Below are positions 55,601 to 63,362 of a stretch of DNA of 64,000 nt, piece by piece (position 1 is the first letter of the stretch; each line of letters begins with the position of its first letter). The stretch spans positions 124,001 to 188,000 of the forward strand of contig NZ_JADCUC010000005.1 of assembly GCF_016464365.1 (NCBI RefSeq), read 5' to 3'. The position numbers were made by a program, and so were the translations under genes. The notes below the pieces were generated by a model, which made no database searches, was not told the DNA's origin, and was given only the letters and a program-made list of their open reading frames with translations. This stretch comes from Sandaracinobacteroides hominis. GTDB taxonomy: Bacteria > Pseudomonadota > Alphaproteobacteria > Sphingomonadales > Sphingomonadaceae.

Positions 55601-58600
55601 AATATCGCCGGCACAATCCTCACGAACGATGCCGACGTGACCACCAACCTCGGTGTCGTCGCCGACACCCGGGATGTCCGGATCGTCGATCCCGTGCTGA
55701 CCGTCGGCAAGTCCGCTCTGGTCAACGGCGGGCTCAATGGCGATGCGGGCGATCTCGTCACCTATACAGTCGTCGTCGCCAACGACACGGCGGTCTCCAC
55801 CGGCGTCGCCTATGATTATGTTTTCGCCGACGTTCTACCTGCCGGGGTGCAACTGGTGGGTACGCCTGCCCTTTCCGGCAGCGCCGCCGCCGGGGCGACG
55901 CTCGATCTCAGCCTGCCGAACACCGTCCGTGTCTCCGGTGACAGTATCGCGCTGGGCGATACGCTCACCATAATCTACACCGCCCGCATCATCGACACCG
56001 TGCAGGTGCCCAGCAGCATCACCAACACGGGCGACATCGGATACGACACGCTGCCCGGCGCAGGCGGCGCTGACCGCACCGCCAGCGACGACGCCACCAT
56101 CTTCATAACCGGCGATCAGGCCTTCGTGAAAACCATCGTCGCCACCGACAACCCAACTACCCATGCCGAGCAGTTCGATCCGACCGTGGACGACGTCACC
56201 ATCGGCGAAACCGTCACGTTCAACCTCGTCGCAACCCTCCCCGAAGGCGTGATCGGCCCGGTGATCCTCACCGATAGCCTGCTTTCGCCGGCCGGTGTCG
56301 GTACCCTCGCGCCCGTCGCCGGCAGCTATACGGTTACCCTCAACGGCAGCACCACCGCCATCACCCCGACGCTCACCGACACCAACGGCGACGGCATCGC
56401 CGACAGCCTGACCTTCGATTTGGGCACGGTGACGATCGACCCGGACAACGATCCGGGCAACAACGACATCGTCATCAGCTACCAGGCAATCGTCCCCGAC
56501 GTGGCGGCGAATTTCGCCGGCCCGGGCCGCGTGCAGGTGCAGGGCGCCAGCCTCTCCACGCCGCTCGGCACGCTGGGCGCCGGAACCCGGCTCGAAGTCG
56601 TCGAGCCGAAGCTGCAGGCGGTCAAGACCGCCAACGTCACCAGCGCCCAGCCCGGCGACATTGTCACCTACACCGTTACCCTGCGCCACACCGCCGATTC
56701 CACGGCCGCGGCCCAGGATCTCAACTTCACCGACCTGTTTGCAGGCGGTCAGCTGGTCCTCGTCCCCGGCTCGATGGTCATATTGTCTGGCCCCGGCACG
56801 GCAGGCGTCAACAGCGTCGATATCTCCACGCTGCTGCTCGGCGAGGAAACCGTGATCCGGTATCAGGCGATCCTGCAGCCGGTCGCGCCCGGCACAGTTG
56901 TCACCAACACGGCAGTCGCCGATTTCGACAGCCAGCCCGGCAACGGCGGCCGGCCCGACACCGCAATCGACAGCGTCGACGTCACCGTGCCCGGCTTCGT
57001 GAAGGCAATCACCGACACCAGCAATCCTGACACCGGCAACATCCAGTTCACCCCCGGCGCCCCCGATCTCACCATCGGCGAAACCGTCACCTACACACTG
57101 ACCGTCACCCTTGCCGCTGGCGTCACCAACGTCTCCATCGCCGACACCTTGCTCGGCGTCGGCAGCACCGGCCTGCTGCAGCTCGCCGCCACCCCTGCCA
57201 TCGCCTTCGGCACGGGCGTCACCGCCAGCATCCCCAACCCGGTGCTGCAGGAAACAGACACCAACGGCGACGGCCGCACCGACGCACTCGGCTGGAATTT
57301 CGGCACCGTCACCAACAGCAGCGGCGCCGCCTCCACCCTCACCATCACCGTCGTCGCCCGCGCCCAGGATATCCCGGCCGACGCCATCCCTGTGGGCAAC
57401 GGCGCCGGCGATATCCTCCTGCTCCCGGCCACCTTCAACTACGGCTCCGGCACCATCGCGTCCTCGATCATCGTCGACATCGTCGAGCCCGATCTCGGCA
57501 TCGCGAAGACGGTGGACGTAACCGAGGTCGATGCCGGCGATCCGCTGACCTACACGGTTGTTCTCACCAACAACGGCACCGCGCCGGCCTACAATGTCGA
57601 CCTCACCGACATCCTGCCGCCGAATGTCAGTTTCACCGGCGCCCCCGTCACCGTGACCGGCGCTTTCAACGGCATATTCGCCAGCCTCGATGCCGTCGCC
57701 ATCGCCCGCCTGATGCCCGGCGAAAGCGTCACCGTCACCTATCATGCCATCGTCGGGGACGGCGTTTCCCCCGGCGACGTCCTGCCGAACAGCGCCGGTG
57801 CGGAAACCTCCAGCCTGCCGGCAGATCCGGAAGCGCGCGACTATATGGTTGGTCCGGTCGTTGCGCCGGTCACCGTCGTCGGAGATTACACGCTCACCAA
57901 GGAGATCGCCGTCGCCGGCACCTCGCTGGTCGATACGGGCGAGGCGGCAGTCCGCCCAGGCATCACCGACCTCGCCATCGGTGAACGCGCGACAGTGGTC
58001 CTCACCATAGGCCTTGCGGAAGGCACGGTGAATCAACTCGTCGTAGAGGACCTGTTGGCCAGTGGCGGCGCCCAGCTCGGCCTGCTTCCGGGCAGCATCA
58101 CCGCCACGCACGACGGCGCTGATGTGCCTGTCACCATCCTCGAAATCGACGACAACAACGACGGCGTCACCGATCGCATCCGCTTCGATTTCGGTACCTT
58201 CATCAACCCCGGCGACAACGACCTGACCGACAATGCGATCGTCATTACCTACACGGCAATCGCCCTGAACCGGCCCGGCAACAGCTCGGGCGACCAGCTC
58301 GATCTGCCCGCCACGCTGACCTGGTCGGTTCCGGCGAACCCTGACAACCAGCAGAACGCGAGCGCCGGCGTCGACCTCGTCGAGCCCGGCCTCGTCATCG
58401 ACAAGAGCTTCACGCCGTCCACCGGCGAGGCCGGAAGCCTCATCTCGTACCGCCTCACCATCGGCAACAACGGCCTCGGGCCGGTCTATGATCTCGGCAT
58501 CACCGATCTCGCCGATCCCGGCCTCAATCTCGTCAGCGGCTACACGCTTACGCAGGGCGGCGTGACCACCACCGTAACGTCGCTGGCAGACCTGCCGCTG

Positions 58601-61285
58601 CTCCGGCTAATGCCGGGCGAAACCGTAACGGTGGATTATGTTCAGCAGATCGGCGACTCGCCGCTCGTCGGCTCCACGCTGGTGAACACCGCCACCGTAG
58701 CCGGCGACAGCCTGCCGGGAGTCGACCCGGACGAGCGCGACGCCGTTCCCGCCAGCGACACGGCCGCGATCACGCTGACGCCGACGGTGCCGGTGCAGAT
58801 CACCAAGTTCATCCCTGTCCCCAGCACCGACGATCCCAACACCAACGCCGAACAGTTCCGCCCCGACATCACCGATTTCACCATCGGCGAAAGCGGCGTC
58901 GTCTTCCTCCAGGTCACGCTGCCCAAGGGCACTACCGGCGATGTCGTCGTCACCGATGCGCTGGCGTCGCCGGCAGGCCTGCTGGGCTTCAAGCCGGGAA
59001 CCGTGATCGCTTCGCTGGGCGGCGTGGTGCTGGATCCCGCCAGCTACACCGTCACCGCGATCGACAGCGACGGCGATCTGCGCACCGATCAGCTGCGCTT
59101 CAACTTCGGCGATATCGTCATCCCGGGCAGCGTCGATCCCAGCCTGCACACGCTCGATATCCGTTATGGTGTGCAGGTGCAGAACCTGCTGCGCAACCAG
59201 CCCGGAGACATGCTCGATCTGCCCGTGCGGCTGGATTATGTCACGGCATTGGGCGCCGCCGCGCAGCTCACGGCGCAGTCGGGCGTCGACATCGTGCTCG
59301 GCAGCCCGGTCACCATGAAGCTCTCCGTCAAGTCCGAAGGCGACAGCGGCAGCCTGAACGGCATCGGCCCCGCACCGGGCGACCTCAGCGGCACCGCCGG
59401 AGACATCTTCACCTATACGCTGCACATCCAGCACACGGATCGCGCCACCGGGCCCGCCTATGATCTCTCCGTGCGCGATATCCTGCCCGCCGGGCTGGAG
59501 CTGATCGCAGGCAGCGCCTCTGTCGACATCGCCGGCGCCACGCTAACCACCGGCGCGGACGGCCTCGTCGTCACCTTGCCGCAGCTGCTCCTCGATCAGA
59601 GCTTCAATATCACCTATCAGGCCCGCATCACCGACGCCACGCTGTGGAACACGGAACTCACCAACGAGGTCTATCTCGATTTCGACAGCGCCGCCGGCCC
59701 CGGCGGCCGCCCGGGCGGCAGCAGCGACAGCTTCACCATCGAAAGCTTCGGCGAAGCGACGATCCGCACCGACATTGTTTCAACCGACAATCCGAACTCA
59801 GGCGTCGGCGCCGTGCAGCCCGGTGTCACCGATCTCGGCATCGGCGAACAAATCGTCTGGCGCCTCACCACCACCCTTAACGAGGGCACGACAGACAGCT
59901 TCATCGTCACCCACCGGCTGCCATCCGGCGCCAACGGCGTGATCTCTATCGAATCCATCGCTGCCCCGGTGCTCGGCGCCGGCATCACCGCCGAACGCGC
60001 CAACCCGAATGCCCAGCTCAGCGACACCGACGGTGACGGCATCGCCGACACCATCGTCTGGGATTTCGGCCGCGTCACCAATGCCGGCGACAATATCATC
60101 GATGCCCGCGACACCATCTCCATCGACGTTGTCGGCCGCGTGCCCGACGATCCGCGCAACGTCCAGGGAGACATCCTCGACACCGGTTCAGAGGTCGATT
60201 TCGGCACCGCAACCGGCCCTGGCTATGATGTCTCGGGCGTTCCCGTCGCCATCGTCGAATCCGCCCTCGTCATCGACAAGACGGTTCCCCCCGGCGACAT
60301 CCTGCCCGGCAACCTCATCCCCTATACCATCCGCGTCAGCAACGCCGACTATGCCCTGCTGGCCGCCTCCGACATCGTCATCACCGACCTGCTGCAACCC
60401 GGCCTTACGCTGGAAGGGCCGATCACCATCGTCAGCGGCCCGGAAGGCACGGTCGTCAACGGCACCACCGTCACCACCCCGCTGTTGCCGCTGGGGCAGG
60501 AGGTCGTCATCACCTACAGCGCCCGCCTCGCCTTCGATCTCGATCCGACCCAGCCCGTCGTCAACACGGCGGTTGTCACCTGGGACAGCCAGCCCGGCAA
60601 CGGCGGCCGCCCCGGCGAAGCGACCGACAGCGTCGTGATAGACCTGCTGATCCCGCCGCCGCCCACCCCGAACAGCATCGACGAAGGGGCAAGGCAGTCG
60701 GTCGAGAACTGGATCGCCCGCCGGTTCATCGAGGTTCCCACCACCACCCTTTACAGCGGCGCGGCCCAGCCGGGCGCCCGTGTCGTCGTGCAGATCCAGG
60801 ACGCGCTGGGCGGCGGCGCCCAGATGGCAGCCGCCACGGCAGATGCCGGCGGCAACTGGATCGTCCGCGCTTCAGGCGTCACCGCCTCCAGCAACCACAG
60901 CGACTATTCGATCGAGGATTATTTCGCCTCCACCCGGCTGTTCGCTTCCGCCGATCCGATGTTCCACGATCATCCGGATTGGGCAGAGGACGCACGCAGC
61001 TTCGCCGTACCGATCGGCACCCACGCCTCGCTCATCTCGCGGCCGATCACCCTCGTAGCTACGCAGCCGGCATGGGCACTGCCCGGCTCCGACGGCGACC
61101 CCATCCGCCTTTTCTACGCCCCCGGCCAGCAGGGCCTGTCCTTTGCCAGCGAAGGGCTGACCATCGACAAGGTCATGCGCGAAGCCGCCTCGGCCGCGGT
61201 TGCAGAGGCGTTCGCCCGCGATCAGGGCGGCATGGCAGCGCTGAACCGGTTCAACGCCCACTCGCTTGGCGCCGGCACGAACTGA
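49601..61285 (+). CDS. Giant DUF11-repeat surface protein (3,894 residues) with N-terminal LEDRIMLDA motif
   Basis: A giant protein without a Sec signal: residues 1-40 (FTRHMRNALKAGASFLNPG onward) lack a hydrophobic core. Residues 43-51 read LEDRIMLDA, resembling the LEPR-x-LL/LDA N-terminal motif of large exported repeat proteins. The bulk consists of DUF11/isopeptide-D2-like beta domains. From about residue 1,160 the boundary motif VVEPxL-x-x-K and its variants recur about every 300 residues, near residues 1159, 1470, 1748, 2027, 2332, 2627, 2926, 3230 and 3550. The C-terminal 200 residues include an Ig-like segment (YSGAAQPGARVVVQIQDA) and a different end. No RTX nonapeptides are seen. The GTG start overlaps the TolC-like stop by 4 bases. 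A surface adhesin or biofilm role is inferred. Confidence 0.88.
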   Translation: MNAFTRHMRNALKAGASFLNPGLTPVPAPMDARRWLMDAVMPLEDRIMLDAEPVATIAPASGLPEVLIGSNFVLDITFDNIPDGDPGSNVGYGPYVDLYIPHLGKDGGNSDPTDGVDFVGATYLGASVQSTLLTFDANGQATHPFARDSSGQFRVLTGAPGDQVVVLRLPFGSFTPGQPAVTIAAEFQLSPLADFAPDFSSADLEFSAQGGFALGRDPNNNPTVDPPILQPVPDSQTITPILVGLTKTSDAPRGETATGPNFVHTYTIDVNVAPQQQIQNLNVTDILSSNIVFLDATVTSGGGTITTQPTAGSVVTPGLDQLIVNFGSITGTAGVDAQIQVRFYVNDVSGDGGQPVLDPDSGASSVTLNDVKSEGTHIPLDPRDPQQQFTQDLLPVDNSIVNRSIAMRKDVVIVEDRNVAGLSPGDVLEYTLHVDLSDYFSFGDIVIQDILSRGQQLEGSFTPHLTLTERGVTTQADFTGNVQVGDQFVGPNVNMVYDSVTGLTTINFDVSGEIELQNLSGGDGVIEGGRTHPGDALLGVGPTMALLTFRTVVLSSAPDGQGGTVPIDQGDRVGNRATVQANVYPNGNPAGPPTGQQTDDDTASIRIQTGALSLKSVVAVNGDTDLFLGPNGMPQVTQGDTITFRLQYVLPTSSVTNFNLVDFLPLPVLTAQNLTFIPEGTIPAEGEFTFGPLDSFSDLTNAPTPTVTFDTDANAIRFNYGTYSFQDQAPGNQPITTVIDLLLTLRVNDMSYGDGLLLTNLLQGTESNSEGEQTITSVIAQFEVGEADIVIDKGVVDFAGNSAGSFVGSRQPSGVSFDGAAGNTSPAVFTGLITDAALATGLIDADLTGVDAGDKVTFAITVNNNGAGIRGAFDVTIKDLLPDGFEIPADAAGLNLKVTYGDGTSVAYTDLGGGLFGNGIRLVDGVDGALAADPAKGQGGTTTNDIVIITYDLVATAAVQPRQVWTNTASVDHFAGQEGGNNLVFNPITDDASVTISPVTATKVLQSTSESFTPGSDLAIGEVATFRLTYVLPEGQTRGLVLSDLLPLGAGGTLGNVSASIVSVGGAISGAGVPPAGSSIAFDSGTHSYIATFGDVSVNSGSTEADRTIVIEVNARASDVVENVRGLTPSNRADARYVTTNQDGSTDNYLESAQVGVRLVVPDLSIAKTANPTTIVEAGQIITYSLVISNPANAAGTTAFGLKMTDSDLAALGFTNITIQSIVSNGATNADAVADAAGVVTVTADSLDNGGLITVLFTVKSSPTLSAGAVLVNHATLDPYTTLAATSPDFATARILTESPVSAQVQLEGAGLTKTIFTTSVGNDTSPLVQIGEFVTFDLRITLPASVTPVTLSDFAPAGLVLQSAQLISIGGQTAAGATSGGNITGSQVAVGDTATVAGNAFTFNFGTLTIAEDGMFAISEADIITVRAIALVADVPGNVGKTIANQTSLVNNASVNFGIGTTNASSTVQVVEPSLTLLKQGNRPNIQAGETETYTVSVTNTGLGTAFDLILSDVLNPNLLLTGLITVEGPSAGAAVGSYASFADIPPITLAGNGAAFTVTYSAVVQDAALLGSGIPNVINASFDSLPGAGGRADSGSSQFVINITGPSTLTKEVIWTSINADADTNVQIGEIVEFRVVATIPNGTTNLQLSDTLPSGLQLVAGSVVLESFLGDTNYQSYTLDTVGQTTTLDFGTITNPAANSDDTIVFTLRATVQDIIGNVNGTVLLNSAQVWPLLLSPVVGTASVTVIEPDIRVNKIELSLNRQAGEVAFYLVEIRNLGTGTAFDLTITDPLAPELALVPGSIEVRGADAGSAEGTYNSFSDIHVDHLVAGGDFTITYRATVLDTARLGSTIVNTATAYYDSLPGEGDVGREPLVPPSDQAFITVSGPVSFDKTILTTSIGNDANPDVQIGERVTFRMVATLPDGTTNLNFNDTLPSGLQYVVGSFKAISMFGAAPPAGTLTEGPTVSIQFGQITNPSANPDNTVVLEIQAIVMDVPGNIAGTILTNDADVTTNLGVVADTRDVRIVDPVLTVGKSALVNGGLNGDAGDLVTYTVVVANDTAVSTGVAYDYVFADVLPAGVQLVGTPALSGSAAAGATLDLSLPNTVRVSGDSIALGDTLTIIYTARIIDTVQVPSSITNTGDIGYDTLPGAGGADRTASDDATIFITGDQAFVKTIVATDNPTTHAEQFDPTVDDVTIGETVTFNLVATLPEGVIGPVILTDSLLSPAGVGTLAPVAGSYTVTLNGSTTAITPTLTDTNGDGIADSLTFDLGTVTIDPDNDPGNNDIVISYQAIVPDVAANFAGPGRVQVQGASLSTPLGTLGAGTRLEVVEPKLQAVKTANVTSAQPGDIVTYTVTLRHTADSTAAAQDLNFTDLFAGGQLVLVPGSMVILSGPGTAGVNSVDISTLLLGEETVIRYQAILQPVAPGTVVTNTAVADFDSQPGNGGRPDTAIDSVDVTVPGFVKAITDTSNPDTGNIQFTPGAPDLTIGETVTYTLTVTLAAGVTNVSIADTLLGVGSTGLLQLAATPAIAFGTGVTASIPNPVLQETDTNGDGRTDALGWNFGTVTNSSGAASTLTITVVARAQDIPADAIPVGNGAGDILLLPATFNYGSGTIASSIIVDIVEPDLGIAKTVDVTEVDAGDPLTYTVVLTNNGTAPAYNVDLTDILPPNVSFTGAPVTVTGAFNGIFASLDAVAIARLMPGESVTVTYHAIVGDGVSPGDVLPNSAGAETSSLPADPEARDYMVGPVVAPVTVVGDYTLTKEIAVAGTSLVDTGEAAVRPGITDLAIGERATVVLTIGLAEGTVNQLVVEDLLASGGAQLGLLPGSITATHDGADVPVTILEIDDNNDGVTDRIRFDFGTFINPGDNDLTDNAIVITYTAIALNRPGNSSGDQLDLPATLTWSVPANPDNQQNASAGVDLVEPGLVIDKSFTPSTGEAGSLISYRLTIGNNGLGPVYDLGITDLADPGLNLVSGYTLTQGGVTTTVTSLADLPLLRLMPGETVTVDYVQQIGDSPLVGSTLVNTATVAGDSLPGVDPDERDAVPASDTAAITLTPTVPVQITKFIPVPSTDDPNTNAEQFRPDITDFTIGESGVVFLQVTLPKGTTGDVVVTDALASPAGLLGFKPGTVIASLGGVVLDPASYTVTAIDSDGDLRTDQLRFNFGDIVIPGSVDPSLHTLDIRYGVQVQNLLRNQPGDMLDLPVRLDYVTALGAAAQLTAQSGVDIVLGSPVTMKLSVKSEGDSGSLNGIGPAPGDLSGTAGDIFTYTLHIQHTDRATGPAYDLSVRDILPAGLELIAGSASVDIAGATLTTGADGLVVTLPQLLLDQSFNITYQARITDATLWNTELTNEVYLDFDSAAGPGGRPGGSSDSFTIESFGEATIRTDIVSTDNPNSGVGAVQPGVTDLGIGEQIVWRLTTTLNEGTTDSFIVTHRLPSGANGVISIESIAAPVLGAGITAERANPNAQLSDTDGDGIADTIVWDFGRVTNAGDNIIDARDTISIDVVGRVPDDPRNVQGDILDTGSEVDFGTATGPGYDVSGVPVAIVESALVIDKTVPPGDILPGNLIPYTIRVSNADYALLAASDIVITDLLQPGLTLEGPITIVSGPEGTVVNGTTVTTPLLPLGQEVVITYSARLAFDLDPTQPVVNTAVVTWDSQPGNGGRPGEATDSVVIDLLIPPPPTPNSIDEGARQSVENWIARRFIEVPTTTLYSGAAQPGARVVVQIQDALGGGAQMAAATADAGGNWIVRASGVTASSNHSDYSIEDYFASTRLFASADPMFHDHPDWAEDARSFAVPIGTHASLISRPITLVATQPAWALPGSDGDPIRLFYAPGQQGLSFASEGLTIDKVMREAASAAVAEAFARDQGGMAALNRFNAHSLGAGTN
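53075..60660 (+). repeat. Array of about 300-residue DUF11-type units in the giant protein
   Basis: Nine boundary motifs (VVPDL, VVEPS, VIEPD, VDPVL, VVEPK, VEPDL, VEPGL, VLGSP, VESAL) recur with spacings of roughly 311, 278, 279, 305, 295, 299, 304 and 320 residues. Each unit has a TGLGTAFDL-like half, an INTAxxxxDSLPGxGG edge and a QIGExVTFR/IGExVTF half. Units are diverged rather than identical, so this is an old tandem array. Confidence 0.8.
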
Positions 61286-61292
61286 CCTATCG

Positions 61293-63356
61293 ATGGATGC
61301 CGCCGCGCCGCGCCGCGCCGCGCAACTCAGCGTCAACCGCAGCCTGTTCCGGGGCAGGGTGCGCTATGTCGTCAGCGCACCCCTCGCCGGCGCTCACATA
61401 TCGCTCAACCCCGAAAGCTACCGGCTGCTTCAGCGCATCGATGGCGAAACCAGTCTCGATGACCTGATCGCCGACCCGGCGCCCGGCCTGCCGCCGCCGG
61501 CGCTTCGCGAACATGTGCTGCAGCGTCTCGTCGCCGCTCGTCTTGTCGAACTCCCCGGCCAGCCCGCCGCGCCGCGCCCTACCGGCCCGGCCGAGGGAAG
61601 AATCCTCTTCTTCCGCCGCGAACTCGTCGACATCGCACCGTTGATGCCCGTTGTGAACCGCCTGTTCGGCTGGATGTTCACCCGCGGCGGCCTCATCGCC
61701 TTTGGCCTTGTCGTCCTCGTCGCCCTGCTGCGCTTCCTGGATGGCCGCGCCGATTCCCAGCCCTTCGCCTGGCTCAGCCAGCTCGCCGCCGGCGAAGCGC
61801 TGATGCTCTGGCTGTTCTTCCTCCTGCTGAAGGGTGCGCACGAGCTTGGCCACGGCCTCGCCCTCTGGCGCATGTCCGCGGCAGAGGGCAGGGCCGTGCA
61901 ATCCATCCGCGCCGGGCTGATGGTGATGCTGGTGATGCCCTTCCCCTTCACCGACGTCTCGGCCGCCTGGAAACTCTCCAGCAAGTGGCGCCGCGCGGCA
62001 ATCGGCTGCGCCGGCATGTATGTCGAAATCTGGATTGCGGCGCTTGCCCTGCTGCTCTGGAGCTTCACCAGCTCCGAAGTGCTGCGCACAATCTGCATCC
62101 AGGTGGCGACCGTTGCCGGCGTCACCACCCTGTTGTTCAACCTGAACCCACTTGGTCGCATGGACGGCTATTATGTGCTGGGCGATCTCGCCGAACGCCC
62201 CAATCTGCTCGGACAAGCCTCGCAGGCCGCCAACGCCTTTGCAGCCCGGCTGTTCCGCGTCAGTCCGCAGGCAGCCGCCACTCCACCCGATTGGCCGATG
62301 CTCCTCTACTGGCTCGGCGGCTACAGCTATCGCGTGCTGGTCTTCGTCGGCATGGCCTGGCTGGTGCACGACTTCGCGCCTGCGCTATCCATCGTCATCC
62401 TGCTGATCGCCTTTTCGCTGCTGATCGTCCGTCCGGTGCACGCCACTGCCCGTACGCTGATCGCGATGGCGCCTGAACCGTCGCCCGTAAAGCGCAAGCT
62501 TTGGATCTCGGCCGCCGTCGCTGCGGCCGTGGCGCTGTTCCTGCCGCTCCCTGCGGGCGTTCCGGCATCCGGCCTTGTCGAACTGCCAGCCTCCACGCTC
62601 ATCTATGCGCCGCGCGACGCCCGCCTGCTCGCCGTCGCCCCTGCCGGCCGCGCCGCTGCAAACACCCCATTGCTGCTCCTCGAATCTCCGGACGCAACCG
62701 AGGACCGGGCCATTGCAGCGGCCCGGCGCGAAGCGGCCGTCATCACCTGGCGGCGCGCCGCCGATACCGGCGCCGGCGGCACCCAATCTGCCGCCGAACA
62801 GGTGCAGCGCCTCGATACCCAGCTCGCCGCACTCGACAACGAAGTCGCCCGGCTGGAAACGGTTTCAGAAGCACCGGGCCGCTTCGATCCGCTCGATTCC
62901 TCCAGCTACGCCGGCGGCTGGGTGAGCATCGCCCGCGACAAGCCGCTGGCTGTGCTGCAGCGCGAAGGCCCGGCTCGCCTGCACCTGCTCGTGGCAGAGG
63001 ATCGCATCGGCAGCATCAGCCCCGGCGACCGTGTCACGGCCCGCATATGGGGCAGGCCCGGCCAGTTTCGCGCCACGGTAGAGCGTGTTGGCGAGCGCAT
63101 CGTCGATCTGCCCAGTGCCGCCCTGGGCCGGGGAGCAGGCGGCAGCATCGAAACCCGCCCCGACGATCCTAAGGGCAAGGCGGCTGTCGCCTCGCATGTC
63201 GAATTCTGGGCCAGGCCCGATGCCGATGCGCCACCGCTGTTCATGGGGCAACGGATCGAGGCGCGGATCGGCCAGCCGCCGCGACCGCTCGCCTGGCAGC
63301 TCGGCGCTGCCGCGCTCCGCCTGCTGGACGTGCGGGCCCAAAGACAAGATGGATAG
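61293..63356 (+). CDS. PqqD-like / M50 site-2 protease / HlyD-like membrane fusion protein
   Basis: A 687-residue multi-domain protein. Residues about 30-90 are PqqD-like (SLNPESYRLLQRIDGETSLD), a domain used elsewhere to bind peptide substrates. Membrane helices follow with the zinc-protease site HELGH at 183-187 (GAHELGHGLALW) and the second metal motif NPLGRMDGYY at 285-294. After further helices (VLVFVGMAWLV, LSIVILLIAFSLLIVRPV) one last helix at about residue 410 leads to a barrel and coiled-coil part (TLIYAPRDARLLAVAPAGRA, QVQRLDTQLAALDNEVARLE) like HlyD adaptors. The start ATG at 61293 lies 7 bases past the giant gene stop. Substrate handling or cleavage of the giant protein is inferred. 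Confidence 0.87.
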   Translation: MDAAAPRRAAQLSVNRSLFRGRVRYVVSAPLAGAHISLNPESYRLLQRIDGETSLDDLIADPAPGLPPPALREHVLQRLVAARLVELPGQPAAPRPTGPAEGRILFFRRELVDIAPLMPVVNRLFGWMFTRGGLIAFGLVVLVALLRFLDGRADSQPFAWLSQLAAGEALMLWLFFLLLKGAHELGHGLALWRMSAAEGRAVQSIRAGLMVMLVMPFPFTDVSAAWKLSSKWRRAAIGCAGMYVEIWIAALALLLWSFTSSEVLRTICIQVATVAGVTTLLFNLNPLGRMDGYYVLGDLAERPNLLGQASQAANAFAARLFRVSPQAAATPPDWPMLLYWLGGYSYRVLVFVGMAWLVHDFAPALSIVILLIAFSLLIVRPVHATARTLIAMAPEPSPVKRKLWISAAVAAAVALFLPLPAGVPASGLVELPASTLIYAPRDARLLAVAPAGRAAANTPLLLLESPDATEDRAIAAARREAAVITWRRAADTGAGGTQSAAEQVQRLDTQLAALDNEVARLETVSEAPGRFDPLDSSSYAGGWVSIARDKPLAVLQREGPARLHLLVAEDRIGSISPGDRVTARIWGRPGQFRATVERVGERIVDLPSAALGRGAGGSIETRPDDPKGKAAVASHVEFWARPDADAPPLFMGQRIEARIGQPPRPLAWQLGAAALRLLDVRAQRQDG

Positions 63357-63362
63357 ACCTGT

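Noticed and set aside
55835-58111. Minus-strand open frame (758 codons) inside the giant protein gene
   Set aside because: Antisense to repeat coding sequence, strongly biased to Gly, Asp, Val, Arg, with no domain or ribosome-binding site.
49601-61285. RTX-type type I secretion substrate
   Set aside because: I looked for GGxGxDxLx nonapeptide repeats in the C-terminal part and saw none; the repeats are DUF11-type.
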